Source: Candidatus Caenarcanales bacterium (GTDB lineage: Bacteria > Cyanobacteriota > Vampirovibrionia > LMEP-6097). Taken from it: a stretch of 64,000 nucleotides of DNA. This document shows, one piece after another, positions 17,108 to 25,222 of this stretch. A model generated the notes under the pieces. It was not told where the DNA came from. It saw nothing but the letters and a program-made list of their open reading frames with translations, and searched no databases. The stretch's first letter is position 1. Each line of letters starts with the position of its first letter. The DNA lies in the NCBI GenBank assembly GCA_013216135.1, contig JABSOS010000012.1:31334-95333 (forward strand), read 5' to 3'. Made by a program: the position numbers and the translations under genes.

Positions 17108-18966
17108 GAATTATTAACTTCAATCAAATCTTTTTCTGAGATCATTAATTCTTTAAATAAATTTCTATCAAGTAAAGGTGCTAAATCTTCTAGGGGGCGG
17201 GATACCATGGAGCCATCTTCTTTTTTGTATGACGAAAGTTTTGGTAGTAAAGCTTTATCTGGGTCTATGAATACTTCACATATTACTGCTTGATTACTTG
17301 TTAAGCATTCATTTATTTGTGTAATGACATTGTCATTGGTATTAATAGTCTGATATTTAAAGTTAAAAATTTCAGATAAATCTTTATACGAAGGTAAGCT
17401 GACACCACTTTGTTCATCAGAACCAGCTTTGATCCCATTGAAGTAAGTGTTTTGAGTAATGCGAATTGCGTGATAACCTTGATTATTCAGGATAAAGATT
17501 TTTACTGGTAGCCTATAGTGTTTGATGGTTTGTAGCTCCTGAATGTTTAACATTAGACCACCATCACCTACTACTGTAAAAACTGTTTTGTTTGGAGATG
17601 CAATTGCAGCTCCAATAACAGAAGGTAAGCCATAGCCCATAGATGCTAAGCCTTTACTATTAAATACGGTTTGTTTTTCTTTAGCTGCATATGTTTGCCC
17701 AGATACTGTAAAACAAGTACCACTACTACCAAGTGCAGCAACACTATCATCTGGAGCTAAGCTCGCCAGCTCTCTTACGAAGTAATATGGATCAACAAAG
17801 GTGATTTTCTCTTTAGTTAACTCTTCTAAATTTGAATAGACTGGAAAACGAGATTTCACTTCCTTGCAGTAATTAAGCCAAGAATTTAAATTAGATGAAA
17901 CTGGGCTTGAAGCTAAGTTACTAAGAAGATTATCAATAAATACTTTCGCATCGATATTTAAGCCACGATAAACATTTAAATCTGGTTTATTAATTTCATT
18001 TTCATCGATATCGATCATGAATAATTTTGCATTTCTGGCAAAGGCTTTGACATTATAGCCAGTGTGTTGAATCCCCAATCTTGCGCCTATACTTAAAATT
18101 AAGTCAGCATTTTGGATGATTATGTTTGCATAGCGAGGTCCATAGGCATTTGCTCTACCGAAGTATAATTCATGATCTTCATGGATTATATCTAAACTAT
18201 TCCAAGTGTTTTGCACTGGGATTTTCAGCAAATTAATTAATTGATGTATTTCCTTTTGTGCTTTTGAGAGTTTAACTCCGTGACCTATCACTAAAAGTGG
18301 TCTAGATGCTTTTTTTAGTTCATCTAGAAGAACATCTAAATCAAAATTACTTAACTTTTCTTTTTCTTGATTGAGATGGTCATTTACTTGCTTATGGAAT
18401 TGTTCTATTGGGCAGGTATCATTCTCTTCTATTTCAATAGTACTTGCTTGAACATCTAGAGGGATATCTAGCCATACTGGACCTGGTCTTCCAGTGCATG
18501 CTATAGCTGCAGCTTTACTAAGTTCAGTTTTAATATCGCTTGGATTTGTGATTTTTTTTGCATATTTAGTTATTGAGGAAACTAGTGATATTGCATCAAT
18601 CTCTTGAAAACCTCTTTGCCTAATATCTAAACCATCAAGAGATGAGGCTCTTGAAACTTGTCCTGAGATAACTATCATAGGTGTGCTATCTAAGAAAGCC
18701 CCAGCTACTCCGGTAACAGCATTAGTCACTCCTGGTCCTGAAGTCACAAATAGTATGCTCGTTGAGTTTTTAGTTCTGCCATAGGCGTCAGCAGCAATTG
18801 AACAGGCTTGCTCATGATGCATGCAAATATAATCTAAGGATTCTTCTCTAGCTAAACTATCGAGTAGATGCATCATACCACCACCTGAAAGTAAGAATGC
18901 ATGCTTAGAGCCAGTTAAGCTAGCTAGGTTTTTACAGATGAAATCAGATACTTTTATTTTAGTCAT
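17104..18966 (-). CDS. ThDP-dependent acetolactate synthase-like enzyme, 620 aa
   Basis: Three-domain thiamine diphosphate enzyme. The cofactor-activating glutamate is in MHHEQAC (E52). FVTSGPGVTNAV and VISGQVSR follow, a central FAD/DHAP-synthase-like domain covers about 210-340, and the C-terminal GDGG...NN motif (near 470-495) binds Mg-ThDP. True acetolactate synthases sit with ilv genes; here all neighbours are sugar genes. The better analogy is YerE, which adds a two-carbon unit from pyruvate to CDP-3,6-dideoxy-4-ketoglucose. The gene overlaps the epimerase by 4 bases and the cupin by 8. A paralogue of similar length (613 aa) with the same E52 lies at 42902-44743. Family is certain; substrate is inferred. 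Confidence 0.85.
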   Translation of the reverse strand: MTKIKVSDFICKNLASLTGSKHAFLLSGGGMMHLLDSLAREESLDYICMHHEQACSIAADAYGRTKNSTSILFVTSGPGVTNAVTGVAGAFLDSTPMIVISGQVSRASSLDGLDIRQRGFQEIDAISLVSSITKYAKKITNPSDIKTELSKAAAIACTGRPGPVWLDIPLDVQASTIEIEENDTCPIEQFHKQVNDHLNQEKEKLSNFDLDVLLDELKKASRPLLVIGHGVKLSKAQKEIHQLINLLKIPVQNTWNSLDIIHEDHELYFGRANAYGPRYANIIIQNADLILSIGARLGIQHTGYNVKAFARNAKLFMIDIDENEINKPDLNVYRGLNIDAKVFIDNLLSNLASSPVSSNLNSWLNYCKEVKSRFPVYSNLEELTKEKITFVDPYYFVRELASLAPDDSVAALGSSGTCFTVSGQTYAAKEKQTVFNSKGLASMGYGLPSVIGAAIASPNKTVFTVVGDGGLMLNIQELQTIKHYRLPVKIFILNNQGYHAIRITQNTYFNGIKAGSDEQSGVSLPSYKDLSEIFNFKYQTINTNDNVITQINECLTSNQAVICEVFIDPDKALLPKLSSYKKEDGSMVSRPLEDLAPLLDRNLFKELMISEKDLIEVNNS

Positions 18967-19744
18967 CGTTGAAAGTAATTTTTAATAATGTCAGATCTTT
19001 AAGTCTTTTTAGTGCCTCTCTATGCTTTTTAAAAGTACTGTGAGTGAAGACTTCAGCGCTAGGGTGGCAAATGTAATGAGAATCTGATTCGAAGAGTTTA
19101 GATGAAGTTGATAATACTGCAAGTAGTTCATTTTCATTTACTGCATTTATATCATCAATATTTTTAGTAAGTAAAAAGTCTGAATTCTGGAAACGATCTT
19201 CTGGGTTGTCTGGGGTGATTTGAATTAAGTCATCACGCTCTGAGATTTTATCGTAGTCTTTTAAAGACTCATAGCCTTTATCTTTTCTACCATAATTATC
19301 GCTGAGCCTAATTAGATCAGCTTTATCAACAGGGCTTTCTATTTCTAAAATCCAGGTATTATCCTCTAGAGCACAGGTTCTATGAAAGACTTTAGCTTCA
19401 AGATGAATAACATCTCCTCTACTTAAAATGTGATCACCAGTAAAAGTAGAACAGTTTACTTTTCCTTTTAAAACTAACAAAGCAGTTTTTTTATTAGGGT
19501 GACAGTGAAAGCTAGTGCCAGCATCTTTTTTTAGGCAGAGAGACCAAATCGCTGAGTTTTTACATTCATAAAAAAGATATTCATAGCCCCATGGTTTCTT
19601 GACTACGTAGGGTGAGAAATCAATGTTTTCTTGTCCTGTATATTCAAAGTCGACGATAATATCGCTAAGATTTTTTAAATCAGACTCTAATGGAACGATT
19701 CTAATATTTTTACTTTTATTTCTAGTAGCTATGCTTTGAGCCAT
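18959..19744 (-). CDS. cupin-domain protein of the sugar cluster, 261 aa
   Basis: VKKPWGYEYLF (about 48-58) is the start of a mannose-6-phosphate-isomerase-like cupin. FHCHPNKKTALLVLKG supplies metal-binding histidines and GDVIHLEAKVFHRT the second motif. About 110 further residues show no known fold. Cupins in nucleotide-sugar loci act as isomerases, epimerases or binding subunits. Overlaps with the ThDP gene (8 bases) and the cytidylyltransferase-like gene (16 bases) indicate translational coupling. It parallels the NeuB-cupin fusion that precedes the other ThDP enzyme at 42902. Confidence 0.72.
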   Translation of the reverse strand: MAQSIATRNKSKNIRIVPLESDLKNLSDIIVDFEYTGQENIDFSPYVVKKPWGYEYLFYECKNSAIWSLCLKKDAGTSFHCHPNKKTALLVLKGKVNCSTFTGDHILSRGDVIHLEAKVFHRTCALEDNTWILEIESPVDKADLIRLSDNYGRKDKGYESLKDYDKISERDDLIQITPDNPEDRFQNSDFLLTKNIDDINAVNENELLAVLSTSSKLFESDSHYICHPSAEVFTHSTFKKHREALKRLKDLTLLKITFNDD

Positions 19745-20526
19745 AACATATTATTCCTATACCAAAGATCATTTAAATAACTAACATCCCTTTGATGGTC
19801 TACAGCACACCAAAAGTCATTATGTTTATATAGTTCTAATTCATTATCCTGAACTAACTGTTTGAAGACTTCTTTCTCTAAGCAGCACTCTTTATTTACG
19901 TTTATATAATCAAAGATTTTATTTGAGAGCAGCATATACCCACCATTAATCCAACCTCTTTCAGATGAAATCTGTGACATGCTGTTATAGTCAGTTACTT
20001 CAGAGTCACTACAGATAAATTCACCATAGCGATAAATTGGCTTTACCCCTGTAACATATGCCGTAAGTGAGTTTTTTTGAAAATTATCATAAAGGTCTTT
20101 AATATTTATATTTGAGATGCAGTCAGAATAAGCTACGAAGAACTTATCTTCATCTCTAAGGTAATCTTTTAATCTTGCAATTCTTGCACCAGTGTTAGCT
20201 TCAATTCCAGTGTTGATAAAGTTGATTTGCCAGTCTCTGTCTTCACCTTGACCGTAGTATTTTATAGTATTGTCTTGCTGATTAAAAGCTATATCCAGAT
20301 TATATTTTGAAAAGTTAATAAAGTAATCTCGAATTTCGTTATTACCATAGCCACAGGCCAAAACAAATTTTTTAACACCGAAAAGGTAAAACCTTTTCAT
20401 TACGTGCCATACTAAAGCTCTATCCCCTAGTGGAATTAATGCTTTAGGGATTCTTCCTGCATCAGTATCCAAGATTATACCGAAGCCACCACAAAGAATT
20501 ACCGCTGTTGAGTCATTTAGTGACAT
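19729..20526 (-). CDS. RfbF-like nucleotidyltransferase with altered signature, 265 aa
   Basis: Overall similar to glucose-1-phosphate cytidylyltransferase: GDRALVWHVMKRFYLFG, VLACGYG, INFINTG, YSDCISN and WINGGYMLLSN line up with RfbF of this window (15114-15950). The nucleotide-binding GGxGTR motif is changed to CGGFGIILDTDAGRIPKA, so threonine and arginine are displaced by an insertion. Sugar-phosphate activation may still occur with a different nucleotide or sugar, or activity may be lost. It lies nine bases after the FkbM gene and overlaps the cupin gene by 16 bases. Confidence 0.75.
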   Translation of the reverse strand: MSLNDSTAVILCGGFGIILDTDAGRIPKALIPLGDRALVWHVMKRFYLFGVKKFVLACGYGNNEIRDYFINFSKYNLDIAFNQQDNTIKYYGQGEDRDWQINFINTGIEANTGARIARLKDYLRDEDKFFVAYSDCISNINIKDLYDNFQKNSLTAYVTGVKPIYRYGEFICSDSEVTDYNSMSQISSERGWINGGYMLLSNKIFDYINVNKECCLEKEVFKQLVQDNELELYKHNDFWCAVDHQRDVSYLNDLWYRNNMLWLKA

Positions 20527-20535
20527 ATAAATATT

Positions 20536-21333
20536 CTATACCGAAAACTTTGCTATTAAATCCCTATGTTTAGTATTTTGCAGAAACACGAAGTTTGACT
20601 CTAAGTCTTCTTCTGACATATGTGGGTAGAGTTTTAATTTATTATTTTCAAGAATTTTATAGCAAGAATAGTCATACTCATTTAGGTAATGGATTAGATC
20701 ATTTGGATGATAGTTGAAATGCTTAGTCCATTTGCGAACCATTTCTAAAAAGAAGATTGGTTGATGTTTGTGAATTAGGTTATGAGCTCCTTGTAACACT
20801 AATAGCTCAGCCCCCTCTACATCGATTTTAATAAAATCAGGTTTGGTTTCTGCAGTAGTAAAGCTATCCAATGTTTTTAAATCTATATCAGTTAACTTTT
20901 CATCAGAGTGGCTATCAATGGTGTTTGCAAGGCTAGTATGAGCTGAGTTCATTGGATCATAGTATATTTGAGCTTTAGTATTTTGATTTGAGAAACCAAA
21001 TTGATATGTTTTAATATTTTCAAATTTATTTAAATCAAGATTCTGCTTTAAGTCATGGAATAAATCTTGAACTGGTTCAAATGCATGAATAGTAGCATTT
21101 GGAAAGCGGGCTGCTAGCTCTAAACTAAACCAACCACAGTTTGCTCCTACGTCATAAATATTTTTACAGTTTTGAGCTAAGCTAAGAACCATATTTATTT
21201 CTTTGTTTTCATATTCACCGAAATTAAGTGCTTCAGATTGAGGAATTCTTTTATCACCTGGTCTTAAGTGCATTTTAATACCAGTGTTTGTAAAGCTTAT
21301 TATTACAGAGCCAGCGATGATTTCAATTTTCAA
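20536..21333 (-). CDS. FkbM-family methyltransferase, 265 aa
   Basis: SAM-binding motif I is YDVGANCGWFS, followed by IHAFEPVQD; the FkbM-specific block is PDFIKIDVEGAELLVLQGA near residue 165. FkbM enzymes O-methylate sugars or polyketides; here a sugar is likely. The ORF starts at a TTG (21331-21333) directly after a stop; the first ATG is at residue 21, but GIKMHLRPGDKR aligns to the interior of the family domain, so the TTG is plausible. The upstream sequence was split by the insertion sequence at 21415-22216, and a short ORF that overlapped this start is now broken. Confidence 0.82.
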   Translation of the reverse strand: MKIEIIAGSVIISFTNTGIKMHLRPGDKRIPQSEALNFGEYENKEINMVLSLAQNCKNIYDVGANCGWFSLELAARFPNATIHAFEPVQDLFHDLKQNLDLNKFENIKTYQFGFSNQNTKAQIYYDPMNSAHTSLANTIDSHSDEKLTDIDLKTLDSFTTAETKPDFIKIDVEGAELLVLQGAHNLIHKHQPIFFLEMVRKWTKHFNYHPNDLIHYLNEYDYSCYKILENNKLKLYPHMSEEDLESNFVFLQNTKHRDLIAKFSV

Positions 21334-21414
21334 TTATGGAATTATCTAGTTTTTGTGCAAAATCAAACAAAACTAAATTTTTTTGAGATTGTTCTTCGAT
21401 GAATTTCTCTTTAG

Positions 21415-22216
21415 CAGGAGTTACGCGAAACTCAAAGAAAGTAGGTAAGCCCTAACGGCATCTCTGACAATATCCCATTTTTGTTGATACCAAGATATTC
21501 CTTTTTTGTATCTAAATATTTCTAACTTAATAAATGCTCTAATTGAACAAAATATATGATTTTTTTGAGCTTGTGCTTTTCTCATATAAGATTTTTCTAA
21601 CCCACACAACTGTTTTAAACCTCTATGTAAGTTCTCGATAGCCCATCTTTTTTCTCCTTTATCCTGGAATTCATCATAGTCCCAGAGATTAAGATCGTTA
21701 GTAATTGTGAATTTTGCTTTTTCTCCTTTCATTTCTCTTTTCATGATTAATACATAGCCAAAATCTTTCAACCAAACCTTCTTAACTTGTTTTTCAGCTA
21801 AGTCAAGTTCACCGATACTTACCCATGTACCTTTAATTTCACTAACTTTTCGATTAACTTTTATGTCAGCAATGAAGTTTCATCCTTTCCTGGCAACAGT
21901 TTTTAAGTTTTTCTGTGAAGCAAACCAGCTATCAAATAGAGTATAACTAGGCTCTAAACCTTTCTCTTCACAGGCATTTAGCATTTCCAAAAAATGATCA
22001 TTTTTTGTTTTTGAATCTTCTTCCCTGTTGTAAATCCGGTAATCTACTGGTGAAACTTGCTCTAGCTCTGTGCAACTATATTGTTTTTGCGTCGCTATTA
22101 GAAAATTGGTGTATAAATCTATATTTACTTTACTTGGTTTCACTAAAAATATTTTCGTACATCTTTAGTTTTTTGGCCAGCTTACATTAGTAAGAAGGAG
22201 TTTCGCGTAACTCCTG
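21415..22216. mobile_element. decayed 802-bp insertion sequence with perfect ends
   Basis: CAGGAGTTACGCGAAACTC at 21415-21433 recurs as its exact reverse complement at 22198-22216 (19 bp). The element is flanked by TTTAG at 21410-21414 and 22217-22221, a 5-bp target duplication. The single transposase is of a DDE (IS4-superfamily-like) type and is broken. The size is too small for a full element of this kind, consistent with the internal deletion in the transposase. Perfect ends and target duplication suggest recent insertion, or mobilisation in trans. Confidence 0.88.
21421..22143 (-). pseudogene. transposase pseudogene (DDE, IS4-like)
   Basis: The N-terminal part (22143 down to 21883) contains VDYRIYN and FDSWFASQKNL (second catalytic aspartate region). 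The C-terminal part (to 21421) contains RWAIENLHRGLKQ, with the R-x3-E-x6-K signature around the catalytic glutamate. A TGA at 21880-21882 interrupts one continuous frame; it sits where GWNFIAD would be expected, so TGG to TGA is likely. The junction ELEQVSPVDYRIYN seems to skip the usual region with the first aspartate, implying an in-frame deletion. A possible true start (MYENIFSETK, one frame over) suggests a frameshift too. It cannot make an active enzyme. Confidence 0.85.
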
Positions 22217-22347
22217 TTTAGATAAGACCATTATTAATTTCAAGCCATAAAAATTAAAATAATTAACTCGATTACTTTGATGATAATTAAACCTGCATTA
22301 AAGTCACTGGAGTAGGCTTATTCGGTTTGATATAAAAGTTACTTCTG

Positions 22348-22356
22348 TGGTAAGTT
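22348..22356 (+). promoter_or_regulatory. possible extended -10 of pseB
   Basis: TGGTAAGTT fits TGnTAnnnT, about 23 bases before the pseB ATG. The region 22222-22379 between the insertion sequence and pseB holds no gene. The TATAAT that overlaps the ATG itself is too close to act as promoter. Confidence 0.35.
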
Positions 22357-22379
22357 GAGAATAGATCTAAATAACTATA

Positions 22380-23390
22380 ATGCAGAAAAAATTAGGCTAT
22401 AAAAGTTTTTTAATTACGGGTGGTACAGGCTCCTTTGGACAGGCATTGACTGGTTATTTACTTGAAAATTTTGCTGACCAAATCGAAAGATTAGTTATAT
22501 ATTCTCGAGATGAATATAAACAGTCTGAAATGTCACAAAAATTTAGTCAGAAAGAATATCCACAAATTAGATACTTTTTAGGTGATGTTCGTGATGAAGA
22601 TCGTTTAATGAAAGCTTTTTATGAAGTTGAAGTTATTATTCATGCTGCTGCCCTGAAGCAAGTTCCAGCAACTGAATATAATCCTTTTGAATGTATTAAA
22701 ACTAATGTACTCGGTGCTCAAAATATTATTAATGCTGCTCTTAAAACTAATATTAAAAAAGTTGTTGCATTGTCTACCGATAAAGCAGCAGCTCCTATTA
22801 ATTTATATGGTGCAACTAAGTTATGTTCAGATAAACTGTTTGTTGCAGCGAATGCATTTGCACTTGATATGGATTTAGCGGTTGTAAGATACGGAAATGT
22901 TATGTGCTCTCGAGGCTCAGTGATTCCCTTTTTCCTTAAGCAGAGAGAAACTGGTGTTATTCCGATAACTCATGAAGATATGACTAGGTTTAATATTACT
23001 CTTGATAATGCTGTTGAGAATGTTATGCTCGCTTTGTATGATTCTTTTGGAGGGGAAATCTTTGTTCCTAAGTTACCTTCTTATCGAATTTTAGATTTAG
23101 CAAAGGCTATAGCTCCAGATTGCGAGCATAAATTGATAGGTTTACGTGCTGGAGAGAAGATACACGAAGAGATGATAACGAGATCAGATTCTCATCAGAC
23201 TTATGATTTTGATGATCATTATCGAATACTTCCATATTCTTTAAGTAAAAAACTTTGTGATTATATCGAAGCTTCTGGGGCTAAGAAAGTATCAGAATAC
23301 TTTTCATATAATTCTGGTGATAATGATGTCTGGTTAAGTCCAGAAGAGTTAAGGACTTTAATAAGTGATGAAGTCGGTTATGCAATATAA
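22380..23390 (+). CDS. pseB: UDP-GlcNAc 4,6-dehydratase (inverting), PseB
   Basis: First enzyme of pseudaminic acid synthesis: converts UDP-GlcNAc to the 4-keto-6-deoxy-L-arabino sugar. GGTGSFG (14-20) binds NADP, and STDKAAAPINLYGATK (about 130-145) carries the TDK and YxxxK catalytic set of the PseB/FlaA1 family. HAAALKQVPATEYNPFE is also characteristic. The length of 336 aa is normal. It overlaps pseC by 11 bases or more. A weak extended -10 lies upstream. The insertion sequence sits between this gene and the divergent FkbM operon. Confidence 0.94.
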   Translation: MQKKLGYKSFLITGGTGSFGQALTGYLLENFADQIERLVIYSRDEYKQSEMSQKFSQKEYPQIRYFLGDVRDEDRLMKAFYEVEVIIHAAALKQVPATEYNPFECIKTNVLGAQNIINAALKTNIKKVVALSTDKAAAPINLYGATKLCSDKLFVAANAFALDMDLAVVRYGNVMCSRGSVIPFFLKQRETGVIPITHEDMTRFNITLDNAVENVMLALYDSFGGEIFVPKLPSYRILDLAKAIAPDCEHKLIGLRAGEKIHEEMITRSDSHQTYDFDDHYRILPYSLSKKLCDYIEASGAKKVSEYFSYNSGDNDVWLSPEELRTLISDEVGYAI

Positions 23391-24528
23391 AATTCCTTAT
23401 GGAAAACAGACTATTGATGATGCTGATTTGAATGCAGTTGTTGAGACATTAAAATCTGATTTCTTAACTCAGGGACCTAAGGTTGTAGAATTTGAGAAGC
23501 AAATAGCAGAGTATTGTGGTGCTAAGTATGCAGTTGCTTGTTCAAGTGGTACAGCAGCTCTTCATATGTCTTATAGAGTATTAAACCTTAAGCTTGAAGA
23601 GAAAAAGGTTTTAACTACTTCTCTAAGTTTCTCTGCGACGACAAATGCGATGTTATATTGTAATTTGACTCCTGAGTTTGTAGATATTGATCCACAAAAT
23701 TATTGTATTTCTATTGAGGCTATTGAGGAGAAATTAAAATCTGACCATGAAAACTATATTGGTATTTCTTTAGTTCACTTTGCTGGTTTACCTGTAGACA
23801 TGAAAAGAATTAAAGAAATTGCAGATAAGTATAATTTATGGGTAGTAGAAGATGCTTGTCATGCACTTGGTGCGGAGCTTAGCTACGATAATAAAATATC
23901 TAAAATTGGTTCATCTGAGTTTTCTTCTTGCTCAACTTTTTCTTTTCATCCAGTAAAACATATCACAACTGGAGAAGGTGGTGTCATTACTACTAATGAT
24001 GATGCTTTATATGAGAAATTGATGCTCTTAAGATCTCACGGAATCAAAAAGAACTCAGAAGAAAAAGATGAATTATGGAAACAAGATCTCATTGAGCTTG
24101 GTTTTAACTATCGTATGCCTGATATTAACGCTGCTTTAGGAATATCGCAGTTAAACAAGTTAGATGGTTTTATTCTTAAAAGAAATGAGATAGCAAAGCT
24201 TTATGATCAGGAGTTGACAGGGCTTCCTTTAGTGTTACCTAAGAGTAATGGATCCAAGCACAAGCATGCTTATCACCTATATGTAATTCTAACTGAGAAG
24301 AGAAAAGATTTATATCATTTCTTAAGAGAAAAAGGTATTTTTACACAAGTACACTATGTGCCCATTCACCAAATGACTTTGTATAAAGAAACATTGGGGC
24401 AAAACTTGAATTTGAAAAATACGGACTATTACTATGAACGGTGTTTAAGTTTACCGATTTACCCTAAATTATCTCGTGAAGAGCAGAGTTATGTAATATC
24501 TAATGTTAGGAGGTTTTTTCAAGATTAA
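23380..24528 (+). CDS. pseC: UDP-4-amino-4,6-dideoxy sugar aminotransferase, PseC
   Basis: PLP-dependent DegT/DnrJ/EryC1 aminotransferase, second step of the pseudaminic pathway. FHPVKHITTGEGG holds the PLP lysine, ACSSGTAALHM the phosphate pocket, and EDACHALGAE the aspartate that contacts the ring nitrogen. The frame is open from 23365, but MQYKIPYGKQTI (ATG 23380) is the usual N-terminus, giving 382 aa. It overlaps the end of pseB by 11 bases, consistent with translational coupling. Confidence 0.93.
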   Translation: MQYKIPYGKQTIDDADLNAVVETLKSDFLTQGPKVVEFEKQIAEYCGAKYAVACSSGTAALHMSYRVLNLKLEEKKVLTTSLSFSATTNAMLYCNLTPEFVDIDPQNYCISIEAIEEKLKSDHENYIGISLVHFAGLPVDMKRIKEIADKYNLWVVEDACHALGAELSYDNKISKIGSSEFSSCSTFSFHPVKHITTGEGGVITTNDDALYEKLMLLRSHGIKKNSEEKDELWKQDLIELGFNYRMPDINAALGISQLNKLDGFILKRNEIAKLYDQELTGLPLVLPKSNGSKHKHAYHLYVILTEKRKDLYHFLREKGIFTQVHYVPIHQMTLYKETLGQNLNLKNTDYYYERCLSLPIYPKLSREEQSYVISNVRRFFQD

Positions 24529-24606
24529 TATTGGGAAAGTAATAAAATAAGTATAATCTAATACAAATATTTGAATGATACTTGCTAATCAAGAAGGAAA
24601 AATGTA

Positions 24607-25221
24607 ATGTATAAAACTGAGCAGGAAGATTTTTGGGCTGGAGACTTTGGTTCTAAATATATTGAAAGAAATGATACTCCAGAATACTTAGCTTCAAGTA
24701 TTGCTTTTTTTACAAAAATTCTTAATAAAACTAGAAATGTTTCTAATATTATTGAATTTGGAGCAAATATAGGACTTAATCTCAAGGCAATAAAAGCTTT
24801 AAAGCCTGAAAGTCAATTAACTGCTGTTGAAATTAATGAGCAAGCTTGTAAACATTTAGAAAAAATTGATTATATTAATACCGTAAATGATTCCATTTTA
24901 AACTATGAAAGTACAGATCGTTTTGATATGTCTTTTGTTAAAGGTGTGTTGATTCATATAAATCCAGATATTCTTGATATAGTATACAGTTTACTTTATA
25001 CGAGTTCAAAAAAATATATTATGATTGCTGAATATTATAATCCAACTCCAGTTTCGATTTCATATAGAGGTTATGAAAAAAAGCTTTTTAAAAGAGATTT
25101 TGCTGGTGAAATCATGGATTTATATTCAGATCTTCGGCTTATAGACTATGGCTTTATATACTATAGGGATAATAATTTTTCGCAAGATGATATTACGTGG
25201 TTTCTCTTAGAAAAAATATGA
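24607..25221 (+). CDS. pseudaminic acid biosynthesis-associated methylase, 204 aa
   Basis: MYKTEQEDFWAGDFGSKYI is the characteristic opening of the methylase family found beside Pse genes. SAM motif I is IIEFGANIGLNL, followed by TAVEINEQAC and SFVKGVLIHINPD. The substrate, probably a nonulosonate or its precursor, is not proven. It lies 78 bases after pseC on the same strand and ends one base before the last gene of the opposing 14-gene operon. Confidence 0.88.
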   Translation: MYKTEQEDFWAGDFGSKYIERNDTPEYLASSIAFFTKILNKTRNVSNIIEFGANIGLNLKAIKALKPESQLTAVEINEQACKHLEKIDYINTVNDSILNYESTDRFDMSFVKGVLIHINPDILDIVYSLLYTSSKKYIMIAEYYNPTPVSISYRGYEKKLFKRDFAGEIMDLYSDLRLIDYGFIYYRDNNFSQDDITWFLLEKI

Positions 25222-25222
25222 A

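Noticed and set aside
17104..18966. Branched-chain amino acid acetolactate synthase (IlvB)
   Set aside because: No ilvN, ilvC or leu genes nearby, and all neighbours are nucleotide-sugar genes; a sugar-modifying role is more likely although the fold is the same.
22376..22381. TATAAT overlapping the pseB start codon as its promoter
   Set aside because: Transcription would begin inside the gene; an extended -10 at 22348-22356 is better placed.
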